From positions 26,885,320-26,949,319 of the forward strand of contig NC_061798.1 of assembly GCF_021462225.1 (NCBI RefSeq): DNA of 64,000 bases, given 5' to 3'. This document shows, piece by piece, positions 1 to 8,336 of this stretch. The stretch comes from Girardinichthys multiradiatus (lineage: Eukaryota > Chordata > Actinopteri > Cyprinodontiformes > Goodeidae). The notes below the pieces were generated by a model. It did no database searches and was not told where the DNA came from. It saw only the letters and a list, made by a program, of their open reading frames with translations. A program made the position numbers and the translations under genes. Positions within the stretch are counted from its first letter, which is position 1, and every line of letters begins with the position of its first letter.

Positions 1-338
1 CTCCTGATGATTCCACCCACTAGATCACCGATCAAGGGTGCAAGAGCCGTTAAGATGGGCAGAATAAAACCACCTCGTTGCTTTTTGAGAGCCAACTGTT
101 TAGTTTTTATCCCGGTTCTTTTATCACCCAACAATCTGATGATATTTCTTTGTTTCTTTAATTGTCGGTGTTGAGAGGGTGATAGTTTAATGTTACCTTT
201 TAGGATATTCAGTGCAATCTCACACAGAGCCTGAATAAAGTCGGGAGAGCAGTGTGCGAGAATATCTTTACGTTTCTGTGGACAGGCCTGGTACAAAGCT
301 CTGAATAATGGTAAATTCCTTTTTATACGCGCTGACAT
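1..338 (-). CDS. Small adintovirus/polinton core-type protein, partial
   Basis: Reading from an ATG at 338 there are 112 open codons that run off the left edge without a stop. The first part is basic and helical with many Lys and Arg; the last visible part turns glycine- and hydrophobic-rich (GGFILPILTALAPLIGDLVGG), like the small basic core/membrane-active proteins encoded beside the packaging ATPase in adintoviruses and polintons. The ATPase stop lies only six bases upstream, so the two genes are packed head to tail on one strand. The start is the first Met after that stop. The family assignment is from general resemblance; function in packaging or membrane interaction is inferred. The true C-terminus lies outside the window. 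Confidence 0.6.
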   Translation of the reverse strand, partial: MSARIKRNLPLFRALYQACPQKRKDILAHCSPDFIQALCEIALNILKGNIKLSPSQHRQLKKQRNIIRLLGDKRTGIKTKQLALKKQRGGFILPILTALAPLIGDLVGGIIR

Positions 339-344
339 GATGAC

Positions 345-1016
345 TTACTTTGTTCTGGGTACGTACACAGCAGGCCACTGCTGAGGAAGTATCCCCGTTC
401 TCAGTCTGAAATGTTCTGGGCAGGTAGGCGTAAAATCGATGATTAAATATCCATGAGCTTCTCTCGTTGCGTCTTCAAAACTCTCCAAGAAGAGACCCTT
501 TTGAGATGGAAACATTTGGCGGGCCAGTATATTCAGCTGGAGTTTATCTCTCGGGTTCTTAAACAACACCATATAATTACAGTTCAAACTAATAGTGCGA
601 CTGAACTTTCCCTGATGAAATACATTCTGAGTCAACATCATAACACTCATATTACGATGGTGACGAAACTGGGTAAAGACCTTCATCACGTTTTCATCAT
701 CTGAGGCTTGAGCAATAACATCGTCTAGAATAATCAGATGATTCTGATCAGGAGGAAACAGGTTTTCATCTTCAAAAGAATGAGGCAATCCTTCCACAAA
801 GGTAATATTTTTATTCATCTTCTGCAATTCAGCATACATGGGTTGAAAAGATGTGTAAATCCATACAATATTTTCTGGAACAATATCCATGACATGATTA
901 CAGTTTTGTAAAATACTTTTTACAAAGAAAGTTTTCCCGCAGCCGCTGGGTCCAACTATCATATATGAGAAAGGGACTCTAAATCTAGGATCAAAATCAA
1001 TCTCCTGTAAATCCAT
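345..1016 (-). CDS. Genome-packaging ATPase (A32/FtsK-HerA type)
   Basis: A 223-codon open frame. A P-loop GPSGCGKTFF lies near residues 22-31 and a hydrophobic Walker B strand ending in two acids, HLIILDDV, near residue 95. A downstream TQFRHHRN...MLTQN stretch fits the sensor/arginine region of viral packaging ATPases. Length is near the usual 220-270 residues for polinton and adintovirus ATPases, which pump DNA into preformed capsids. It is followed at six bases by the small core-type gene and preceded by PolB at 30 bases, the tight same-strand packing of a viral genome. No stop or frameshift is seen. Family assignment is firm; activity today is unknown. Confidence 0.85.
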   Translation of the reverse strand: MDLQEIDFDPRFRVPFSYMIVGPSGCGKTFFVKSILQNCNHVMDIVPENIVWIYTSFQPMYAELQKMNKNITFVEGLPHSFEDENLFPPDQNHLIILDDVIAQASDDENVMKVFTQFRHHRNMSVMMLTQNVFHQGKFSRTISLNCNYMVLFKNPRDKLQLNILARQMFPSQKGLFLESFEDATREAHGYLIIDFTPTCPEHFRLRTGILPQQWPAVYVPRTK

Positions 1017-1046
1017 GTGACTTTTTATTTTATTTCTTCTTCAACT

Positions 1047-4000
1047 CTAATAACCGAAAGGCAGAGTTGTCCCGTCAGAAAAAAGACGTCTCTTATCATA
1101 CACCAGTCGAAACTTTTTAAGAAATGTCGCGTTTGTCAAACGGAATCTCTTTTTATCCCTCCTGATCGTGTGCTGAGGGATTTCAATGACACCCTCACTT
1201 GACCCCTGTAAGTAGCCCTCGACCAGCCCTTTGATGCTGTCAAAATTGACCCTCTCGCTGCATTCATGCGTCTGAGTGATGCCTTTAGCACGTATCATTA
1301 CATTTTTACGGTTTTTGGTCTGGTATGCATAACTCTTGGGTCCTGTCGATGCAAACTCCGAAATGCTGTCACCATCTAACTCGTCAGTAAGATCACCCAG
1401 ATAATTCCCCAATTCCAGAGGAGTTTCACCACTTTTTGTCACATAAATCAAACTGTCCGTGTCAATATAAATCAATCTGTCCTGTAACTTCTCCATGCTG
1501 CTGAGAAGTTTTAAACGTGCATAAGCGGTGGTGAATGCTGCTATAAACACATTATTTGTCTTACTTGGTGGATATATGACACGTTTATTGAAATTCCACT
1601 GCACTACACACATTTCAGGGTTGAAAAAATGAAAATAGTTAACCCTGTATTTACTCGAGAACATGAAGCTGAAAAAGTCTTCAGGGTTAGTGATGACTGT
1701 GGTCTGAGACAGATCACTTCTTTGCGCAAATTTCCCCCAAAAACTGTTTAAACACAATTTTGCAACCTGCCTTTTGGCAGGATTCATCTCGATTTTCTCA
1801 GGGTCTAATTGGATGCCCTGATGCAGTTTGTAGTCGCTTATATACTTTGACTTACTCTCCTGATCCACTGCTTCAGACGGATAGCCTGAAGCCTCCTGCT
1901 TACCCTTTAAAAAGCAATGAATGTAACCTTTAAAGATTGTATCACTTCTCTTTTCAAAATGCCACACCTCTGTGATTTTAGCAAGACGATAACTACACTC
2001 CAAAGCTTTACATAGTTCTACAGTGACCCAAACTCCGGTCAGAGCTCTTTCTTGATCATTATGCATGCAGGGACCTGACTGGTAATTTAATTCAGCGCAT
2101 GAGCGGCAGAGAGTGAACACAAGTTTACCTTGGGATGTTCTGTAAGGTAAAACAGGGAACAACAGGTTACGTGGTGGGTAGACCACAGCTTTGATTATAC
2201 CGAAGTAGCTGCTGGGGTCATCAAAATCTTTGTAAATGATGGTGGGGTGTCCGAGGGGAAAAACGCAGTTGGCGTTTACATAAGGGTACAGAGATGTGTA
2301 ATCCACATAGTGTACAGTTTCATCCGGTTCCGCTGTGTACCTCAACTTCATAGGACAGGTGCGTCCACCATACAGCGCATCCCGGGGTGATAACGGTTCG
2401 GGTGCTTTAACTTTCTCAAGAAAGCTGATCACCCCTGGGTCTGATTTTTTCATTTCAATCCACTCATGCTCCCATATGACTTCGAGACGAAGGCCGTACA
2501 CAGTTTGTAACACCTTGCTTCTCTCAACAGTGGCTGCGTAAAACTGTTCAAATGCGACCCCTCTCAACGGACACTTGTCATGAGGCATGTAACACTTTTT
2601 ACAGCCGTGGAAAAAACAGCCATAAAATTCAAACGCAACTTTGACACCGTTAATCTCTGCATGCCCATCCACTGAATATGGCCCGATTTTCTTTTCACCC
2701 CTATTTAATGCATGCTCGATAAATATGGCTCTGCTGTCTGCAATCCAGCCGAGCCATTGAATGGACGCGCTGGAGAACGTTTTACTGCTACGTCTGTAGT
2801 CCAGAGGTGATGGAATGGCTAAGGTTTGAGGAGGAAGGAAATTGGTTACAAAAACCTTCATGCAGGCTGATGCTATTGTGATACTTTTAAACGGATCCAC
2901 ACTTGTCTCCTTAAAGAACTCGTCTCTGAATTTTAAGCATCCTTGAAAAAGAATTTCAACGTCATTTTTACAATAACGAATAGCTTCTTTCTTAAAGTCA
3001 AAGACCTCTTTGCTCGCTTCTCTGTACCAGCTGCTAAACACCTGTTGTTCTTGAAGACTCATGCGTTCTACAGCGTAGCAGGATGGAGGAGGAAAAGCCC
3101 CTACATACTGGAGATGTTGTTCAGAGGAAAATAGGTGGGGGAAAAAACCCTTGCTTTGATCGGTAAAGCCTAACGCTTTCGGCATGGCACTAAGCTTCAT
3201 GCACATGAAGGACAGGCTATCAATGTATTTTAACCTGTAATCAGGGTCGGTTAAACAGAGAACTTTACTCCCTACCATGACGATATGTGGTTTAATGCCT
3301 AACTGCAGCATTGCTGTGAGAATCAGGTAACCATCGTACCCCCGCGCATTGTGCGCTATTAAGGTGTAACCTTTGTACATTGGCCTCCTGAAATGCAGGA
3401 GAAATTTTTGGGTGCAATTCAGTCCATTAGCGTACCATTCATCACCTTTCAACGTTTTAGCACAGACCAGAAAGGGGGTATGCACGCCGCTGTCATTGAC
3501 GAAGCATTCGAAATCATAAAAAATCAGTTTATCATCAAGCTGATTAATTGCACTGCAAGGCAGAATGTAACACTTATGATCATCGCATGTAATGTCTAGG
3601 CTGGGGGGTACATTTTCACCGCAAATACTGCATTTTACATTACACACGTGTGGTTTATTCGGTTTACTGATTGGAATAACGTATATCCGTTTGCATACTT
3701 TACACAGTTTTACCAATTCACAGTCACTGATAGGCCTTTCAGCACTATTTCTGATGCGCGGTTCCCTGTGTCTGCTGAAACATGAAGAATTACGACAGAT
3801 TCTTTGACAGCCTGCACAGTTTACAGGATTGCTAATCTCTTGCATACATTTATATGTTCGACACACTGGACAATAACCTTCACAATGGTGTGTATTGGCA
3901 TTCTGATAGCTGGCGTAACAGTAATTACAAATATATCTGCACCCCATAAAACCTTTGAGATTTTTTATCCCATAGTAATGACCTTGAAATAACAGCAAAA

Positions 4001-5327
4001 ACAGAGGGTTTGAACGATCGGGGAAACTGGTCTCAAATTTACACAGAGCAGTAGAGCCCGTGGTTCTGTGAAACACTACAATTTTTCTCTTCAGAATGGT
4101 TTCAAATTTACCAATATCACTAAAAGTAACTGCTGTTTGCTCGTCAAGGCCTGCCTGATGGTGCCATCTCCTCCCCAGTTCTACAGCACGGTGATCCGTG
4201 AGCTCAGGGTCAGAGACGTGTGCGAGGCTGATTGCAAAACATAACTGATTACCGGTATTGTTTATAATATACAAATGACGCATTTTCTTATTAAACAGTT
4301 CACAGTCTAACGTTCCTGCAGCTTTACGCTTAGAACCTCCTGCTGGGTCATTAACAACCTGAAGAACAAATTCCATGTTATTATCTACAGGTATATTTGC
4401 ATTCGATTGTACTAAATCGTCGAGGAAGTTTTCGAAAGCAGGCAGGATCATATTTCCATCATCTGTAACAGTAAATGTGATGTGACGATTGAGATTTTCA
4501 CCCACTAATTCCAGCTGCACAACGTCGTTACGTCTGGTTAACGATCTCGCAGCGTCGGCTAATTCAATTATAATACGCATGATGTCTGTATAGAATGCTG
4601 CTAAATCTGGAACGTTACTTGGACAGGGCGGCGGTATGGTAAAAGGTCTCCTTATTTCATGGTTATTAAAATGTTCACGTTCAACCACAGCTGGAGGATC
4701 TCGCTCTATTTGATTAGAACTAACCGCTACTCCCGTATTAAAATTACCCCCGTGATGATCTGCGGAGTGTGACGTAGAAAGATTCTGATGAGTGTCAGGT
4801 GGATCATTTTCCTCAATGCTGCTGCTGTGTGGAGACGGTTCGCTGTTCAAATCGGAAAGAGCCTGATTGATTACGTTTAAAACGTCACAGTGCCGATCTG
4901 CGGCGTGTGCAGGTGAATCATTTTCCTCAATGCTGCTGTGTGGAGACGGTTCGCTGTTCAAATCGGAAAGAGCCTGATTGATTACGTTTAAAACGTCACC
5001 GTGCTGATGTTCATTTATTGAATTTTCACTGTTAGCAGGAGATGCATTAACGGGAATTTCGTTAAGTTCATTAACTAAATTTCTTATTTCATCCAGGGCA
5101 AGTCTGATTACTTGATCAGAACTAACCGCTACTCCCGTATTGAAATGACCCCCGTGATGATCTGCGGAGTGTGTCGTAGAGGGGTTATGATGAGTGTCAG
5201 GTGGATCATTTTGCTCAATGCTGTGTGGAGACGGTGTGCTATTTTCTTCTGCATTAACGGGAATTTCGTTAAGTTCATTAACTAAATTTCTTATTTCATC
5301 CAGGGCAAGTCTGATTCGGTTATCCAT
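1047..5327 (-). CDS. Protein-primed-type family B DNA polymerase of a polinton/adintovirus-like element
   Basis: An uninterrupted 1,426-codon frame. Exonuclease motif I is IFYDFECF near residue 600, a second exonuclease motif HNARGYDGYL near 660, and exo III CKNDVEIL near 785. Polymerase motif A is DYTSLYPYVN near 1010, motif B LNSFWGK near 1190, and motif C YIDTDSLIYV near 1287, so all catalytic aspartates are present. About 300 N-terminal residues are low-complexity and contain repeated blocks. A cysteine/histidine-rich stretch sits at roughly 460-570. A GCFFHGC motif near 905, between the exonuclease and palm, looks like the endonuclease-fold insertion seen in related polymerases (inference). 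This enzyme replicates the element's linear DNA. Start chosen as the first Met, with acceptor-like sequence immediately upstream. Long open frames in such elements suggest recent insertion or selection. Confidence 0.92.
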   Translation of the reverse strand: MDNRIRLALDEIRNLVNELNEIPVNAEENSTPSPHSIEQNDPPDTHHNPSTTHSADHHGGHFNTGVAVSSDQVIRLALDEIRNLVNELNEIPVNASPANSENSINEHQHGDVLNVINQALSDLNSEPSPHSSIEENDSPAHAADRHCDVLNVINQALSDLNSEPSPHSSSIEENDPPDTHQNLSTSHSADHHGGNFNTGVAVSSNQIERDPPAVVEREHFNNHEIRRPFTIPPPCPSNVPDLAAFYTDIMRIIIELADAARSLTRRNDVVQLELVGENLNRHITFTVTDDGNMILPAFENFLDDLVQSNANIPVDNNMEFVLQVVNDPAGGSKRKAAGTLDCELFNKKMRHLYIINNTGNQLCFAISLAHVSDPELTDHRAVELGRRWHHQAGLDEQTAVTFSDIGKFETILKRKIVVFHRTTGSTALCKFETSFPDRSNPLFLLLFQGHYYGIKNLKGFMGCRYICNYCYASYQNANTHHCEGYCPVCRTYKCMQEISNPVNCAGCQRICRNSSCFSRHREPRIRNSAERPISDCELVKLCKVCKRIYVIPISKPNKPHVCNVKCSICGENVPPSLDITCDDHKCYILPCSAINQLDDKLIFYDFECFVNDSGVHTPFLVCAKTLKGDEWYANGLNCTQKFLLHFRRPMYKGYTLIAHNARGYDGYLILTAMLQLGIKPHIVMVGSKVLCLTDPDYRLKYIDSLSFMCMKLSAMPKALGFTDQSKGFFPHLFSSEQHLQYVGAFPPPSCYAVERMSLQEQQVFSSWYREASKEVFDFKKEAIRYCKNDVEILFQGCLKFRDEFFKETSVDPFKSITIASACMKVFVTNFLPPQTLAIPSPLDYRRSSKTFSSASIQWLGWIADSRAIFIEHALNRGEKKIGPYSVDGHAEINGVKVAFEFYGCFFHGCKKCYMPHDKCPLRGVAFEQFYAATVERSKVLQTVYGLRLEVIWEHEWIEMKKSDPGVISFLEKVKAPEPLSPRDALYGGRTCPMKLRYTAEPDETVHYVDYTSLYPYVNANCVFPLGHPTIIYKDFDDPSSYFGIIKAVVYPPRNLLFPVLPYRTSQGKLVFTLCRSCAELNYQSGPCMHNDQERALTGVWVTVELCKALECSYRLAKITEVWHFEKRSDTIFKGYIHCFLKGKQEASGYPSEAVDQESKSKYISDYKLHQGIQLDPEKIEMNPAKRQVAKLCLNSFWGKFAQRSDLSQTTVITNPEDFFSFMFSSKYRVNYFHFFNPEMCVVQWNFNKRVIYPPSKTNNVFIAAFTTAYARLKLLSSMEKLQDRLIYIDTDSLIYVTKSGETPLELGNYLGDLTDELDGDSISEFASTGPKSYAYQTKNRKNVMIRAKGITQTHECSERVNFDSIKGLVEGYLQGSSEGVIEIPQHTIRRDKKRFRLTNATFLKKFRLVYDKRRLFSDGTTLPFGY

Positions 5328-5374
5328 TTTCTATGAACATAAGAAACGAAAATAAAAAAAAAACTAACCTACAG

Positions 5375-5406
<32 letters not shown>

Positions 5407-5418
5407 ACAGTGATCAGT
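5328..5418 (-). promoter_or_regulatory. Gap between seven-exon gene and PolB with two 3' splice-site-like sequences
   Basis: On the minus strand this 91-base spacer holds a 31-base poly-T run ending TTCTGTAG, then a T-rich stretch ending TTCTTATGTTCATAG directly before AAAATGG, the PolB start. Both look like polypyrimidine tract plus AG acceptors. Splicing from the upstream phase-1 exons into either would hit a stop at once, so they could only place a non-coding leader on PolB. Inference only. Confidence 0.35.
5375..5405. repeat. Poly-A run of 31 bases
   Basis: Uninterrupted A run on the plus strand, poly-T on the coding strand of the neighbouring genes. Confidence 0.95.
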
Positions 5419-5625
5419 TCAGTTTAAAATCACCTTGATGTCACCAAAATGCTTCTTTAACAGAATCTGACATGCAGCCAGAAGCGTTAACGATGAGGCC
5501 TTATTACGAAGATCCCGTGAGACTGTAGAGACTGTCTTCCTGCGCTGTCCAGGTCTCGATGAAATCTGCTCTACCATCAACGTCGCCTCTGGAAAAGATA
5601 AAGAAAAAAAATAAATAAAAAGATA

Positions 5626-5697
<72 letters not shown>

Positions 5698-5717
5698 AAA
5701 TAATCACATTAAAGCTG

Positions 5718-5754
<37 letters not shown>

Positions 5755-6616
5755 GAATTAAAATTAATTAAGTATGTATGTATGAATTAAAACGTACCGT
5801 TAATTAAACCACTCACTAGCGTTGCTCGGGATTGTAGCGCAAAGAGTCGCTGTCTTTTGGCCGGGGTTAAATATTCTGTAAAAACAGAAGACAATAAAAA
5901 GTTATCTTACGCTGCGCAGCACAGCGTTCATAAATAAAACGAAAATAGTTTTTAAAATACACAAGTTTTTTTTTTAATCTTACTCCGATTCTTTGCGGTA
6001 AAACCTCCAGATTTCACTTCTTGTTGGACTGAAACTGTGCCGTTCTGCTGAAAGCTGTCTTGATCTTTGAAAAGCGACCTTCTGGTGGGCGGATTTAATG
6101 TGGCATCTTTGGATGTATCTGTAAACAGGTTTATATGACATTTTTATTGAACTATGCTTAAAATACATATATATATATATATATATTGTTTTTATTTAAT
6201 TTTTATTTCCTTACCTTGCTCCTGCTCGACAACTATGTCTTCCACAGAGCTCTCAGTCGAATCTGTAAACAGTTTTATCTGAGGTTTAAAACAAAAGTCT
6301 CTAATAACACATAAATAAAATACATTCACTCTCAAAGAAAAACAGTTAGTTCTTAGGACTTACTTTCTGGAGGTGCCGGTAACTTATCCGGTGTGTCTTC
6401 AGGGGAAATGATGATAATTGGCGGAGGAGTATTCAAAGAATCTGTCGTAATTTCTGTGTTAGAAGAAAGTTCAGATGTAGTTGCGAGTTTTTCTTGTTTG
6501 GAGATAATTCGCCTTCTCAATTTAGAGTGTCGATTCCAGCTGCTGAATCCTCCAACTTGATCATTCGGGTTTACCTCTCTCATCAAATCTATAAATTGAA
6601 ACATTGTCAAGGGTTA

Positions 6617-6665
<49 letters not shown>

Positions 6666-6746
6666 CATTTAACATTTACTTACCATAATCTGATTGTGTC
6701 AAGATGAAATCATCAAGGTCATCAGCGGTGGGTTCTATGACAAAGA

Positions 6747-6791
<45 letters not shown>

Positions 6792-6941
6792 AATATATAT
6801 AAACAAAAATTGAGAACATTCACATGCATTTAATGATACTTACTTACTTACTTACTTACGTTTTAAGATGTCATTGTGCTTTTGTGAATTATCAGAAGAA
6901 GAAGCCACAATTTCCGGGTTTCCTGAAATATTTACCGACAT
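5419..6941 (-). CDS. Unidentified seven-exon gene upstream of PolB, all introns phase 1
   Basis: Exons on the minus strand: 6941-6860, 6734-6684, 6588-6364, 6262-6215, 6118-5984, 5875-5798, 5588-5419. Each intron (125, 95, 101, 96, 108, 209 bases) begins GT and ends AG. Every junction falls after the first codon base, and the frame stays open for 262 codons to a TGA at 5421-5419. An in-frame TGA sits 12 bases before the ATG, which fixes the start. Visible features: an acidic patch in exon 2 (DDLDDFILTQ); a basic patch in exon 3 (SKLRRRIISKQ) followed by a Ser/Thr/Pro-rich tail; basic clusters in exons 6 and 7 (AKRQR, GQRRK). No catalytic motif or membrane segment is evident. It sits 91 bases upstream of PolB on the same strand. 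It may be an element gene using host splicing or a captured host gene; I do not recognise the family. The exon model is direct reading; the role is unknown. Confidence 0.7.
5630..5695. repeat. (AT)n microsatellite in intron 6 of the seven-exon gene
   Basis: About 33 perfect AT units. A 34-base poly-A run (5718-5751) follows in the same intron, making this the longest of the six introns. Confidence 0.95.
6167..6186. repeat. (AT)n microsatellite in intron 4
   Basis: Ten perfect AT units inside the 96-base intron between 6215 and 6118. Confidence 0.9.
6623..6661. repeat. (AT)n microsatellite in intron 2
   Basis: About 19 AT units, taking up nearly half of the 95-base intron. Confidence 0.95.
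6752..6788. repeat. (AT)n microsatellite in intron 1
   Basis: About 18 AT units between the exon 1 donor and exon 2 acceptor. Confidence 0.95.
6838..6859 (-). repeat. (GTAA)n array forming repeated 5' splice donors
   Basis: On the minus strand exon 1 ends AAAAC and the intron opens with five GTAA units. Each unit recreates a GTAAG donor core, so the true donor is the first of several equivalent ones four bases apart. Confidence 0.8.
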
Positions 6942-6989
6942 TTTTTCTTGTCAGTACTGGTATTTTTCAATGTAACAAGTGTTATGGTT

Positions 6990-7205
6990 CAAAGACATTC
7001 AGCATTTGAAGACCCTGACACTGAGGTTAGCCAGTGAAACAGAGCCCCCAACATTTACACACAGTATTTATACCAGAACATGACAGTGTTATCTCAACTG
7101 CAAAGACTATGTTTTTAAGACCAAAACCCTTCTTGAGTTCAAAGGTGATATGTTATCTAAGAAACAGACGTAACTGCCCCTTCCTGACATCGCCCCTAAC
7201 AGTTG
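6990..7205 (-). mobile_element. Truncated LTR of the 31959/39221 retrovirus family
   Basis: From the aaagacattcagcatttgaagacc stretch onward the sequence follows the LTRs at 31959 and 39221 (same order: CCTGACACTGAGGTTAG, CAGAGCCCC, ACACAGTATTTATACCAG). The outer ends are missing and it diverges after about 7200. It begins about 50 bases beyond the first exon of the seven-exon gene. Confidence 0.7.
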
Positions 7206-7741
7206 GGATATAGAATAACTGTAACCCTGTAACTCTAAGATGAAAAAGTAAAATGTTTTTAGAAAAGCTACAGGTAACTAAAATTATCATTCCTTTTTCC
7301 TAAAATGGAGTCTCTCATGATTCAAAAAACAAACACATCATTGCTAGTCAATTTGTAACTTGGAAACAGTATACTGATGTTCTTTTTTTTTTCTGTTAAT
7401 CTGATATTCGTCTTACCTATTTCAGCTGCCTATGTTTTTAAGACCAAAACCCTTCTTGAGTTCAAAGGTGATATGTTATCTAAGAAACAGACGTAACTGC
7501 CCCTTTCCTGACATCGCCCCTAACAGTTGTAACCCCCCTGTAACTCTAAGATGAAAAAGTAAAAATGTTTTTTAGAAAAGCTACAGGTAACTTAAATTAT
7601 CATTCCTTTTTTCCTAAAATGGAGTCTCTCATGATTCAAAAACAAACACATCATTGCTAGTCAATTTGTAACTTGGAAACAGTATACTGATGTTCTTTTT
7701 TTTTTCTGTTAATCTGATATTCGTCTTACCTATTTTCAGCT
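7107..7741. repeat. Tandem duplication, period 323 bp
   Basis: 7107-7429 is repeated at 7430-7741 in direct orientation with only small differences (a few single-base indels and a short deletion near 7528). The unit starts inside the LTR fragment (tatgtttttaagaccaaa) and ends in ttcagctgc. The high similarity of the copies implies a recent event. Confidence 0.9.
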
Positions 7742-8072
7742 GCTTTTCCAGTATGTTGACGCAGAAGCTGAAGGTTTTTCTCGTTCCATCGATGTAGTGA
7801 AGCACAATTTTTTATTTTTATTTACTTTTTTAGGTCTTTTCTATTTTGAACGGATTTAGACTGGCTCATATATTCAACAAATAGGTCCTGCTGTAAAGCA
7901 AAAATTAACTTACAATTCTGTCAGGTTACACAGTTCCTTTATTAGGATTTCATGTGATAGGTCAACATTAAGTTGATTATACCTTTAAAAATATAAAAGG
8001 ATGCATGTCTTTTTTTTGTTGTTTTGTTTTTTAGATGTATTAACGCCTGAAAAAAACATACAGATTATTAAT

Positions 8073-8186
8073 AACACCCTTAAACACACCCCTGTGTGTT
8101 TTAATTGGCTCATTTAAGGCCTTCCCCGTAACACCCTTAAACACACCCCTGTGTTTTAATTGACTCATTTAAGGTATCGCCCCTAA
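8073..8186. repeat. Tandem duplication, period 57 bp
   Basis: aacacccttaaacacacccc and the following ttttaattg-ctcatttaagg recur at 8073 and 8130. The second copy has lost one TG and carries a few substitutions. Confidence 0.85.
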
Positions 8187-8189
8187 TGA

Positions 8190-8309
8190 CGACAACCAAT
8201 CAACATCCACTGTTACGCCCCTTGGACACACCCCCCCTGCCCACATGGCAACCACATGGCGCCCATATGCCCCCCACCGGAAGTCCCGCCCTCACCGGAA
8301 GTCCCGCCC
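8190..8309. promoter_or_regulatory. Promoter-like block: CCAAT plus two ETS/GC-box units
   Basis: CACCGGAAGTCCCGCCC occurs twice, at 8275-8291 and 8293-8309. Each unit joins an ETS core (CCGGAAGT) to a GC box (CCCGCCC). A CCAAT box (aaccaatcaac) lies near 8193. Such clusters are common in vertebrate promoters. No first exon could be tied to it; the damaged LINE starts just downstream. Confidence 0.35.
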
Positions 8310-8336
8310 ACCTGTCAAAATGTTTGATGGAAGGGT

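Noticed and set aside
3393..3992. Plus-strand frames across the polymerase
   Set aside because: Shadows of the PolB reading frame on the opposite strand.
5504..5707. Frame coding Ile-Tyr repeats
   Set aside because: Translation of the (AT)n microsatellite in intron 6; only its last part is exon 7, which is read in another frame.
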